The translations under genes and the position numbers were made by a program. A DNA stretch of 64,000 bases, taken from positions 61,504-125,503 of the forward strand of contig JAGBCD010000038.1 in assembly GCA_017938155.1 (NCBI GenBank), read 5' to 3'. The notes under the pieces are model-generated. The model was given only the letters and a program-made list of their open reading frames with translations. It had not been told where the DNA came from and made no database searches. How positions within the stretch are numbered: the stretch's first letter is position 1; each line of letters opens with the position of its first letter. Origin of the DNA: Paludibacteraceae bacterium. GTDB lineage: Bacteria; Bacteroidota; Bacteroidia; Bacteroidales; Paludibacteraceae. This document shows positions 25,648-33,731 of the stretch, in pieces.

Positions 25648-28029
25648 TTAAATTTGCACTTTGATTACCTGCACAACATCTTGATGTTGTACTTTGAGCA
25701 GATAGATACCTGAGTGCAGCTGAACAAACACTTCTCCATCATGAACAACCTGCTCATAAATCATTTGACCTAACGAGTTGTAAACACTCACTTGTGAAGC
25801 CTCATTCACCCCCACAAGACCTACTCCATTCGGATTTACATACCACTCCAATTGAGGGAATGGAACAAACAAATTACCCGTCCATCCCTCTTCGGTCACA
25901 AACACTCCTTCTTCAGATACACTATATCCCTCAGGTGTCACTGTATAGAAATATTCTTCATTCTCAACCAACCCCGTAACTTGATGATACAATGCCCCAT
26001 AAACTGTTTGAGGATAGCCACTCAAAGAAGCTTTTACCTCTTTTTCACCTCCTGACACTACCTCTACTGTGGTAACGAACGCACGCTTACCTTTGGCCAT
26101 GGTAGTGATCTCAAGTGTCGCTGCAGATGAAACTGCAGGTATATTAACCTCATACGTCACAAACGCACTACTTAACTTAACGGTGTCACTATACGTATCC
26201 GCCTTGATTAAGAGAGAAGAGTTGTCCTCTTTGTAATATTTAGCTGTCAACTTCAATACACCCCCATTGCTTAAATCCAAATTTTTGTAAGTGATAGAAC
26301 CCAATTGCGATCCAGAACCCATACGCAAAGATTCTGATTCCACTGCGGTATATCCCCCTTTCGTTGCTTTGGCTCCATTAACATCAGACAAGATGATCGT
26401 CTCGGCATTGCCTTGAATAGTTTTTTGATACACATCCACCACATACGAAGCAACACCAGCATTGGTCCAGTTCAATTGAGCTGAATTACTATGAATATTC
26501 GTTGGAGGAAGCAAATCAAACAAACACTGACCCGTCAGAGCAATGGTACGCGTGCTAAATTCCCCTCCAAGACTGGATATCTGTAAGTTAATTGAATGTT
26601 TGCCTAATACATTAGGAGTGTATTTAACACGAACAGTCTTGCCTGCATTTACCTCTGCAGCTGTGAGTTGAGTAGCGGAAATACTAAATAGGGAAGCATA
26701 AGTACCCGAAGCTAACTTCAGCTGTACATCACGCGTTAGATTCACACCTTTTATTAGCAATTCTTGTTCTACTGTTTCATTCACATCATAGACAATGATA
26801 TCACTTACTTGTTGGGTAGGAGAAACCAACGATGCGGTACTGGAACCCGTCAAGGTAATCGTGCAAGCAGATATCTCAGTGGAAGATATGGTCAATATAG
26901 CACTGTGACTGCCAGTAGCATTAGGATGATACGATATTGTCACACTCACTCCATTATTTACCTCCGATGCGGTAAGACTCGTTTTGGATACACTGAAATA
27001 AGAAGCATTTGTACCACTTATGGTCAACTGTACCCCCTTGGTCAATAAATCTCCAGACAAACGCAACGTGCTTGAAATCGTTTCTCCCACATTGGCATTA
27101 CCTATATTAAGCGTTGTACCACGTTGAGGTTCTTGCAGCGTTGGTACTGTTGCCGAACAGTTGCAACCCGTCTTATCTGATGAGTTGTATTGTGCATCTT
27201 CGGTGGACATCAAGTTTTCCAATACGACAGTTTGTCCTTTGTACTGACCCCAAATATATTCTGCCAAGCAAGGATAATCAATAAAGGGATTACGATTCCT
27301 CTGTTTTGAGTAAGCAGCATTGTTTCTATCAATTTCTTTTTGACTTACAGGATCCTCACGATGCCATTTCATAAATAGATCAACAGCATAACTCGTCAGT
27401 CCTGTCACACCGCCAGAATAGGTGTATGTCACCGCACCATTGGCAGTCTCAGTAAAGGAAGTTTTGTAATAACATGCTACCATGTACATACAAGAACGTG
27501 CCAAATCACCCTTATATTCATCATCGGGTTCAAACACCTTACCAGAATACCCACTAAACGTGCTGGTACCTAATTTACCCAATGCTTTTGATGTAAGCCG
27601 CGTTCCATTGGCGCACTCACCATATGGATAGTTGCTACGTTGACCATTTACCTTACCATCCGTAGGATAGACATTGAAAACATCAGTCTTGGGTTTACCA
27701 CTTCCAAACCATGATTGAGGAGTAGTGTGCTCACGATTGTAGCAGTCACATACAGTGGAATAACTACCACACTTCTTTTGTCCATGAGTAAAAGTACAAG
27801 TAGAATAGATATCCCAGACTTGATTCGTTCCAGGTTTGGAATCCGTCTGCGGATAAACACTATACAAACCATCATATCCGACATCGGTATGCGAAGAAAT
27901 GATGCCATACAAGGCTGGTAAAATGGCACTACCACTCTTGCCATTTACAGCACTATAATAATTGTTTGGAATGGTTGCACTTACTGTACATACGACAAAC
28001 ATCAATGCAACAAGTAAATATTTACGCAT
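25648..28029 (-). CDS. Secreted endonuclease I with type IX secretion tail
   Basis: A 793-residue secreted multidomain protein. Residues 1-18 are a signal peptide (MRKYLLVALMFVVCTVSA). Residues 20-270 form an endonuclease I (EndA/NucM) domain with the metal-binding NREHTTPQSWF (98-108) and FEPDDEYKGDLARSCMYM. Two choice-of-anchor (ASH-like) repeats follow at roughly 290-400 and 405-500, then a fibronectin-like stretch. The tail VSVYNSLGQMIYEQVV to GIYLLKVQHQDVVQVIKVQI is a T9SS type A sorting domain. It probably degrades extracellular DNA for nutrition or within biofilm. It starts 12 nt after truA's stop. Confidence 0.92.
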   Translation of the reverse strand: MRKYLLVALMFVVCTVSATIPNNYYSAVNGKSGSAILPALYGIISSHTDVGYDGLYSVYPQTDSKPGTNQVWDIYSTCTFTHGQKKCGSYSTVCDCYNREHTTPQSWFGSGKPKTDVFNVYPTDGKVNGQRSNYPYGECANGTRLTSKALGKLGTSTFSGYSGKVFEPDDEYKGDLARSCMYMVACYYKTSFTETANGAVTYTYSGGVTGLTSYAVDLFMKWHREDPVSQKEIDRNNAAYSKQRNRNPFIDYPCLAEYIWGQYKGQTVVLENLMSTEDAQYNSSDKTGCNCSATVPTLQEPQRGTTLNIGNANVGETISSTLRLSGDLLTKGVQLTISGTNASYFSVSKTSLTASEVNNGVSVTISYHPNATGSHSAILTISSTEISACTITLTGSSTASLVSPTQQVSDIIVYDVNETVEQELLIKGVNLTRDVQLKLASGTYASLFSISATQLTAAEVNAGKTVRVKYTPNVLGKHSINLQISSLGGEFSTRTIALTGQCLFDLLPPTNIHSNSAQLNWTNAGVASYVVDVYQKTIQGNAETIILSDVNGAKATKGGYTAVESESLRMGSGSQLGSITYKNLDLSNGGVLKLTAKYYKEDNSSLLIKADTYSDTVKLSSAFVTYEVNIPAVSSAATLEITTMAKGKRAFVTTVEVVSGGEKEVKASLSGYPQTVYGALYHQVTGLVENEEYFYTVTPEGYSVSEEGVFVTEEGWTGNLFVPFPQLEWYVNPNGVGLVGVNEASQVSVYNSLGQMIYEQVVHDGEVFVQLHSGIYLLKVQHQDVVQVIKVQI

Positions 28030-28041
28030 ATTGATAAGATT

Positions 28042-28785
28042 TTAAATGTTTTCTATAAATATATCTTCACTATACTCTATACCTACCAAATAGAGGCCTT
28101 CTGCTGGAGCCGACTGACCAGCCACACATCGGTTTTTCGCTTGAATAATCTGCTTGAAATCCTCTATTGATTTTTTATGCCTTCCTACATCAAACAAGGT
28201 CCCCACCACTGCTCGCACCATGTTTCGCAAAAAACGATCGGCTTGTATATGGAACACTCCATCTTCCCAATAAGCAGCCATCACATTACAAAAGGTCGTC
28301 TTCACATCCGTATGCACCCGACAAAAAGATGCAAAATCATGACGTCCTAACAACAACTCTGCTGCCTGATTCATCAATGTCACATCCAAACCTGGTTCTA
28401 CTCGAGCCACCAACTTGTGTGCAAAGGGATCCTTGCAAGGGATCGTATGGTACTCATACGTCCGTGACAAGGCATCAAAACGAGCATGCGCATCCTCCTT
28501 AACGCGACGTATCTCTTTCACAGCGATTGCATAGGGAAGGAGATTATTCAATCTGCCTACCAAACGTTCTGGTTCCTCTATACGTTGCAATACATCAAAA
28601 TGAGCATACATACATTTGGCATGTACTCCTGCATCGGTACGCCCCGCAAAGGTCAGAGCCACTGGCACACGGAGTATCGTGTAGAAAGCATCTTCCAACA
28701 CCTCTTGTACTGTTATACCATTAGGTTGACGTTGCGAACCATGGTAATCAGTGCCGCGATATGAAAACAGAACAAAGTATCTCAT
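28042..28785 (-). CDS. truA: tRNA pseudouridine(38-40) synthase TruA
   Basis: A 247-residue enzyme that isomerises uridines 38-40 in the anticodon stem-loop. It begins MRYFVLFSYRGTDYHGSQRQ and contains FAGRTDAGVHAKCMYAHFD with the catalytic Asp, RTYEYHT, and DRFLRNMVRAVVGTLFDVG. I chose ATG 28785 over the upstream start at 28845, because the standard family N-terminus begins exactly there. The gene overlaps the 3' end of the upstream flippase gene by 38 nt in another frame. Confidence 0.95.
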   Translation of the reverse strand: MRYFVLFSYRGTDYHGSQRQPNGITVQEVLEDAFYTILRVPVALTFAGRTDAGVHAKCMYAHFDVLQRIEEPERLVGRLNNLLPYAIAVKEIRRVKEDAHARFDALSRTYEYHTIPCKDPFAHKLVARVEPGLDVTLMNQAAELLLGRHDFASFCRVHTDVKTTFCNVMAAYWEDGVFHIQADRFLRNMVRAVVGTLFDVGRHKKSIEDFKQIIQAKNRCVAGQSAPAEGLYLVGIEYSEDIFIENI

Positions 28786-30241
28786 AAACTTCAGGAGACA
28801 AACGCATCTTCCATGCCACCAAGAACCCACCGCCCAGCAATACAAAAGAACGGAGAATACTACTCAACCAAATATTATCTATCGGAATATATGTTTGCCA
28901 TAAATAGTTAAGAGCAAATACAATAATCAACAAAACAAGGATTTTAAGTTGATTCCAACTAAAGGGTAAAACCTTGCTTGATAATGCCAAAACACCTATT
29001 ACTCCCACAAAATAACCTATATATGAGAGCAAGTTACTCCATGCAGCTCCTTCCATACCTAACGAAGGTATCAACATATTATTGAGCCATATCGCACTGG
29101 CTGTCAATAACAAGGACAATATCAACGAAAATGCATAGAACTTCGAATAATTCAAAGCAGAAACGGTTATGTTGTAGGTTGATAATAGTAACTGCGATAA
29201 ACTAAGAATCAAAATAACATATTTAGCCACACTGTACACCTCACCATTCGGGAGAATGTGGAAAATCAAATCAATATTAATCCATATCGCAAGAAAGATA
29301 AACCCACCTATCAACAAAAGATTATTACTACATTGCCTCATAAGATTGGATGTAGCCTTCGTATCTTTGTCCTTGATTGTTTGCGCCAACTGAGGACTGG
29401 CTATTGCAGTCACTGAGCGATAAGGTATGCTTACCATAACCGACACATAAGTCGCAATGGCAAAAATACCCGTATAATTCAGTCCCATCTTGGCCGTGAT
29501 AAAAAAACTGGATAACGTGGGAGCCAAGACGGTAGCGAGAGCACTTACAACCAAAAATGCTGTGTAAAGCAAATAATTACGTATCAATGCCTTGTTCTCG
29601 CGTAGAAAGTCCCAATCAACACGGAGAGAAATGCGTCCTACATACCACAAATAAACCAGATTGATCAACGTAGCAAAGGCATACACCAAACTGATCGCTA
29701 TCACAAACCCATCCATTGATAGCACACGAAATGCATACAACAAGTAGGCAACCAACATCCCCACTCTCACCCCTACCTCACGTACTGCTCTGGGCACCAC
29801 AATACGCATCAAAGCATTCGCATTCGTCTCCAAGATAGTCTGATAAAGCATAAAAAATGCTATCGGCAACACCATGTAGTAATAGTCAACAAAAAGAGGT
29901 GATTTTTCGCTAAACCATTGACACAAAGGGACACTACATGCCCAATAGATAACGCTAATCAACAAAAAACCTATAAAGGGAACACATAGAGTCCAAAAGA
30001 AGAAGCCATGGTCTTGCTTCCCATCCTTGAAATATGGATAAAAACGAATAATCGAAGAAGATGTACCCAATTGGGCAATGCTAATAAAAAGAACGGCCGC
30101 ATCTACCAAAACGCGAGCCAAGCCAATCTCTTCAGCACTTAAGAAACGAGTTAAGACAAAGAATGTAGTAACAAAACCTATCGCGACTCCAAGGTAAGTC
30201 ACGATTGTTCCTTTGATACTTTGCCTTGCGATGATTCCCAT
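28748..30241 (-). CDS. Flippase / polysaccharide biosynthesis membrane protein
   Basis: A 497-residue polytopic protein with about 14 membrane helices, of the MOP superfamily (Wzx/MATE-like). The start GIIARQSIKGTIVTYLGVAIGFVTTF is the typical amphipathic beginning, followed by FLSAEEIGLARVLVDAAVLF. Family members move lipid-linked sugars across the inner membrane. There are no glycan genes nearby, and it is tied to truA by overlap, so its substrate is not inferable. It differs from the flippase at 5522-7042, so the two are not recent copies. Confidence 0.87.
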   Translation of the reverse strand: MGIIARQSIKGTIVTYLGVAIGFVTTFFVLTRFLSAEEIGLARVLVDAAVLFISIAQLGTSSSIIRFYPYFKDGKQDHGFFFWTLCVPFIGFLLISVIYWACSVPLCQWFSEKSPLFVDYYYMVLPIAFFMLYQTILETNANALMRIVVPRAVREVGVRVGMLVAYLLYAFRVLSMDGFVIAISLVYAFATLINLVYLWYVGRISLRVDWDFLRENKALIRNYLLYTAFLVVSALATVLAPTLSSFFITAKMGLNYTGIFAIATYVSVMVSIPYRSVTAIASPQLAQTIKDKDTKATSNLMRQCSNNLLLIGGFIFLAIWINIDLIFHILPNGEVYSVAKYVILILSLSQLLLSTYNITVSALNYSKFYAFSLILSLLLTASAIWLNNMLIPSLGMEGAAWSNLLSYIGYFVGVIGVLALSSKVLPFSWNQLKILVLLIIVFALNYLWQTYIPIDNIWLSSILRSFVLLGGGFLVAWKMRLSPEVYEILCSVFISRH

Positions 30242-30288
30242 AATACAGTGGTATTCAAGAACTTAAACACACATCGCTATGCGTTTTT

Positions 30289-30329
30289 ATACAACATTCG
30301 CCATTTTTATAGAATGGCGAATGTTGTAT
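30289..30329. terminator. 17-bp perfect stem-loop between FKBP and flippase genes
   Basis: ATACAACATTCGCCATT (30289-30305) and its exact complement (30313-30329) enclose a 7-nt loop. On the minus strand the stem is followed by A rather than U, so it may be a stability or rho-type element rather than a classical terminator. It lies 9 nt after the stop of the FKBP gene. Confidence 0.65.
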
Positions 30330-30338
30330 ATGACCAAA

Positions 30339-31592
30339 TTATTCCTTGATAATATCTATCAATTCAACTTCAAATATCAATGTTGAGTATGGAGGTATAT
30401 CACCAGCAGTTTGAGCACCATATCCTAACTCTTGTGGGATATAGAATCTAAACTTACTGCCGAGTGGCATCAATTGTACACCTTCAGTCCAACCCTTGAT
30501 TACTTGATTCAAACCAAACACGATAGGTTCGCCGCGCTCTACACTGCTATCAAATACTTTACCATCAATCAAAGTACCATGGTAATGTACTTTCACCTTG
30601 TCTGTTGCAGTAGGTTTTTTACCCTTACCCATTTTGAGCACTTCATATTGCAAACCACTTTCGGTGACTTGGATATTCTCTTTCAACTTATTCTCTTCCA
30701 AGAACTTCTCACCCATAGCTTTGGTATCACCATATTTGATATGATTCAATGCATTGGTAATATACATATTCGCTTCTTCTGGAGTCATTTGCTCTGTAAA
30801 GTCTTTTAGACCATTTACAAAACCTTGAAGAATCAAATCAAACTTGGTGATCAAGCTCTCTTCACCTATCAAACCAACAGCCTCTTGCTCTTTGATGCTC
30901 TTACCAATTTGCTCTCCCATAGAAACCAATTGAGGATTGTGCTTTTTCTCTTTCATACCAATGTTGATATACTTGATAAGTTCAGCACCTGCTGTACCCG
31001 TTGTATCTGCAGAAAGAACATACATACGCAACTCATTACCATTGAGCAATCCAAAAGCATAGTTCAAACTATCCATTTTGTCATTCAAAGTTACAGTCGC
31101 AACATTCTTCATACATTTAGCCTTGATTGCCTTACCAGCCTTCACGGTATCAGCTGATGAAGCTTGATAAGCATTTTGGAAGAAATCACGTGCAAAATCC
31201 ACTTTCATTACAGTGGTATCACCATAAACACCATTTACCAAACCTTGGAAAAATAGTTTCTCGTTCAAAGTCCAAACATCGTTACCTGCCAAACCAATGG
31301 CCTCACTTTGTTTGATAGAAGAACCAATACTTTTACCTACTCTTGCTACTTCGCTCAACTCTTCTACTTCACCATTATAGCCACGCTCCAACGCTGCCAC
31401 AAACTCATTTATAGCCTCTTCACTGCTATCGTTTGCCAAATACATCATCTTGATTTGAGAACCATTCACCAAACCCAAAGCATAGTTGATTGAGTCTTGC
31501 ATATCGGCCATCGCAACTTGCTTTGCATCGTAGCTATTACCACATGAAACCATTGCCAAAGCGGCAAGTAATAATAAAGATAGTTTTTTCAT
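30339..31592 (-). CDS. FKBP-type peptidyl-prolyl isomerase lipoprotein with duplicated N-domain
   Basis: A 417-residue lipoprotein: the signal ends LAMVSCGN with a lipobox Cys at residue 17. Two related helical FKBP-N (Mip-like dimerisation) units follow: DSINYALGLVNGSQIKMMYL near residue 33 and DSLNYAFGLLNGNELRMYVL near 172, each with a later GKSIKEQEAxGL-type motif. The C-terminal FKBP domain (about 305-415) contains VHYHGTLIDGKVFDSSVERG and GWTEGVQLMPLGSKFRFYIP. It likely folds periplasmic or outer-membrane proteins. The duplicated N-domain makes it longer than usual. Co-transcribed with the FKBP gene upstream (22-nt gap). Confidence 0.92.
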   Translation of the reverse strand: MKKLSLLLLAALAMVSCGNSYDAKQVAMADMQDSINYALGLVNGSQIKMMYLANDSSEEAINEFVAALERGYNGEVEELSEVARVGKSIGSSIKQSEAIGLAGNDVWTLNEKLFFQGLVNGVYGDTTVMKVDFARDFFQNAYQASSADTVKAGKAIKAKCMKNVATVTLNDKMDSLNYAFGLLNGNELRMYVLSADTTGTAGAELIKYINIGMKEKKHNPQLVSMGEQIGKSIKEQEAVGLIGEESLITKFDLILQGFVNGLKDFTEQMTPEEANMYITNALNHIKYGDTKAMGEKFLEENKLKENIQVTESGLQYEVLKMGKGKKPTATDKVKVHYHGTLIDGKVFDSSVERGEPIVFGLNQVIKGWTEGVQLMPLGSKFRFYIPQELGYGAQTAGDIPPYSTLIFEVELIDIIKE

Positions 31593-31614
31593 CGTTTTTA
31601 ATTACATTTATTAA

Positions 31615-32199
31615 TTATTCAATTCCTAACAATTCTACTGTAAAAATAAGTGCTGCATAAGGAGGGATATTAGCACCCGCACCTTGTGCTCCATAACCTA
31701 AATGGTATGGGATATACAACTTGTACTTGCTACCTACGGACATAAGTTGCAAGCCTTCTGTCCAACCTTTGATCACTTGATTCAAACCAAAAGTAATGGA
31801 TTCGCCACGTTTATAACTGCTATCAAAAACTGTGCCGTCTATTAGACTACCCTCATAATGTACACGCACTTTGTCTGTTGCTTTAGGTTTTTGACCTATC
31901 GTAGCCTCCAATACCTCGTATTGCAGTCCACTCTCAGTGGTCTTCACCTCTGCACGTTTGGCATTCTCAGCCAAAAACGCTTCACCAGCCGACTTTTGCT
32001 CACCAGCGATCTTCTCCTCAAGCTCAGAGAAAAATTTATTCAATAGAACTTGAGCCTCTTGGTATGATACCTTGGGTTGGTTCTTCTCCAAAACGTCTTG
32101 TATTCCCGCTGCCAAGTCAGCATAACTAAGAGAAGTTACTCCACTTCCCATCAAATTATGACCCATACTAAGGCCAATAGCATAACTAATCTTATCCAT
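31615..32199 (-). CDS. FKBP-type peptidyl-prolyl isomerase (FklB/Mip-like)
   Basis: A 194-residue isomerase without signal peptide: MDKISYAIGLSMGHNLMGSG opens the FKBP-N dimerisation helices, and the FKBP catalytic domain includes VHYEGSLIDGTVFDSSYKRG, GWTEGLQLMSVGSKYKLYIP and AALIFTVELLGIE. As it lacks a signal it should act in the cytoplasm, while the downstream lipoprotein acts outside. Its own promoter lies at 32244-32275. Confidence 0.93.
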   Translation of the reverse strand: MDKISYAIGLSMGHNLMGSGVTSLSYADLAAGIQDVLEKNQPKVSYQEAQVLLNKFFSELEEKIAGEQKSAGEAFLAENAKRAEVKTTESGLQYEVLEATIGQKPKATDKVRVHYEGSLIDGTVFDSSYKRGESITFGLNQVIKGWTEGLQLMSVGSKYKLYIPYHLGYGAQGAGANIPPYAALIFTVELLGIE

Positions 32200-32243
32200 T
32201 ATTCAATCTTTTTTGTTAAAATTCATTGTTCGTAAATTGCCGA

Positions 32244-32275
32244 CAAAGGTACATAAAATATTTCAAAACACCAAA
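32244..32275 (-). promoter_or_regulatory. Promoter of the two FKBP genes
   Basis: Minus strand TTTG (plus 32272-32275), 20 nt, TACCTTTG (plus 32244-32251). Fits the Bacteroidetes consensus and lies just beyond the 3' end of ribE. Confidence 0.75.
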
Positions 32276-32279
32276 TATA

Positions 32280-32897
32280 TTATTTGAGCAGCTGATGCAT
32301 TCGAGAAATATACTTACCTATAATATCAAATTCTATATTCACTACACTACCTACTTCGATATACTTGAAGTTCGTTTCTTCATGCGTGTAAGGAATAATA
32401 CAAACGCTCACATAGCCCATATCCCCGACTACATCAGGTTCACATACCGTCAGACTCACTCCATTGATAGTTACAGACCCTTTATCTACACAGAAGTACC
32501 CCCGACTAATCATTTCTTGACTTGTTGCATATTCAAAACGATAATACCAACTACCGTCTGTCTCTTTTTTCTCTACGCATCGAGCCACTTGATCCACATG
32601 CCCCTGCACAATATGTCCATCCAAACGTCCATCCAAACGCATCGAACGTTCTACATTCACCCAATCCCCTACACGCAACACGCCCAAATTGGAACGATTG
32701 AGTGTTTCCTGCATGGCCGTCACCACATATTCATCTCCCTTGAGCTCCACGACCGTCAAACAGACACCATTGTGTGCGATTGATTGGTCTATCGTAAGCG
32801 CCTCCGCAAATGGAGTACGCAATGTGAAATGCTTGTTGGTTTGCTCTTCATGCACATTGACTACTTGAGCCATTTTCTCTACTATTCCTGAAAACAT
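32280..32897 (-). CDS. ribE: Riboflavin synthase, alpha subunit
   Basis: A 205-residue enzyme that dismutates two 6,7-dimethyl-8-ribityllumazine molecules to riboflavin. It has the two tandem lumazine-binding barrels: MFSGIVEKMAQVVNV and NGVCLTVVELKGDEY in the first, IVQGHVDQVARCVEK and KGSVTINGVSLTVCEP in the second. It stands alone with its own promoter; other rib genes are not in the window, and no FMN riboswitch was seen upstream. Confidence 0.96.
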   Translation of the reverse strand: MFSGIVEKMAQVVNVHEEQTNKHFTLRTPFAEALTIDQSIAHNGVCLTVVELKGDEYVVTAMQETLNRSNLGVLRVGDWVNVERSMRLDGRLDGHIVQGHVDQVARCVEKKETDGSWYYRFEYATSQEMISRGYFCVDKGSVTINGVSLTVCEPDVVGDMGYVSVCIIPYTHEETNFKYIEVGSVVNIEFDIIGKYISRMHQLLK

Positions 32898-32925
32898 ATT
32901 AACTCCTTAAGTTTAATTTGCTCTG

Positions 32926-32957
32926 CAAAGATACAAGTATTTTAGTGGATATGCAAA
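32926..32957 (-). promoter_or_regulatory. Promoter of ribE
   Basis: Minus strand TTTG (plus 32954-32957), 20 nt, TATCTTTG (plus 32926-32933); starts 28 nt upstream of the ATG. Confidence 0.75.
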
Positions 32958-33059
32958 TTTATAAAACAGAAAGGATACTCCGTGAACATTTCTCTGCTTT
33001 TTAGCAGAAATCAAAATGGCAGTGATAAAGAAACATATCCTAAACATGGGTTTAATCAA

Positions 33060-33212
33060 AATTCTTAATTCATAATTCAAAAAACTCTTCCCCTAAATTA
33101 GGGTGAGGTGCCCAAAGGGCGGAGGGGTATGTAATTCATACTTCATAATTCATAATTCAAAATTATCCCAAGGGTATAGCAAGGGTATAGCAAGGGTATA
33201 CGTGACCGTCGG
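33060..33212. repeat. Intergenic short repeats: AATTCATAATTC copies and 11-bp tandem array
   Basis: Between ribE and the 33732 gene. Copies of AATTCATAATTC-like sequence lie at about 33062-33080 and 33132-33160. Then three tandem 11-mers CAAGGGTATAG/C (33169-33179, 33180-33190, 33191-33201) run straight into a fourth 11-mer, GTGACCGTCGG (33202-33212). The last unit recurs as a tandem triplet at 57174-57206. More GACCGT half-copies lie at about 33377-33396. The rest of the 33213-33624 gap shows no convincing gene. Confidence 0.7.
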
Positions 33213-33624
33213 GAAAACATTAGAAGTTGTGGGTGATCATTGCAAACAAAACTTTAATTTACATGTATGGAGAATCTACCCTTTTAGACAAGTTGTTCTA
33301 TTTTTGTGCCATTTTCAAGACAATACCGAGACATTATCAAGGCAATGTCATACGCATCTCGTTCGCATCGCGGACCAGACCGTAGGGTGACCGTACCTTT
33401 TAAATACAAAAATACTTCCTTCTTTGCAAAGATAATACCTTCGATTTATACTATTTGTGACATTTTGCCTCATTCGCATCATCCTATATCAAAATCAAGT
33501 TAAAAGGGAGTTTTTATGTATCGAAATTGTAATCTCAGTATCGAAAATCTATCATGGCACATTTGAATGAGAGCTCTTTCGTTTCATTTTTTTGTATGAT
33601 TCAATTCAAGAAATACACTTTTTT

Positions 33625-33656
33625 TTTGCGTCTATAAAAAAAAAACACTACCTTTG
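33625..33656 (+). promoter_or_regulatory. Promoter of the secreted protein gene
   Basis: TTTG (33625-33628), 20 nt, TACCTTTG (33649-33656) then CA. The transcript has a leader of about 70 nt rich in A and T. Confidence 0.75.
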
Positions 33657-33731
33657 CACATTCAACTGATAGTAACAAAACTAAAACAAACAAAATAATT
33701 AACCCAATTTATTTATTTAACTTTTATTATC

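Noticed and set aside
32898-33624. A coding gene in the ribE-33732 gap
   Set aside because: Only short frames made of repeat sequence occur; no family-like translation or initiation signal was found.
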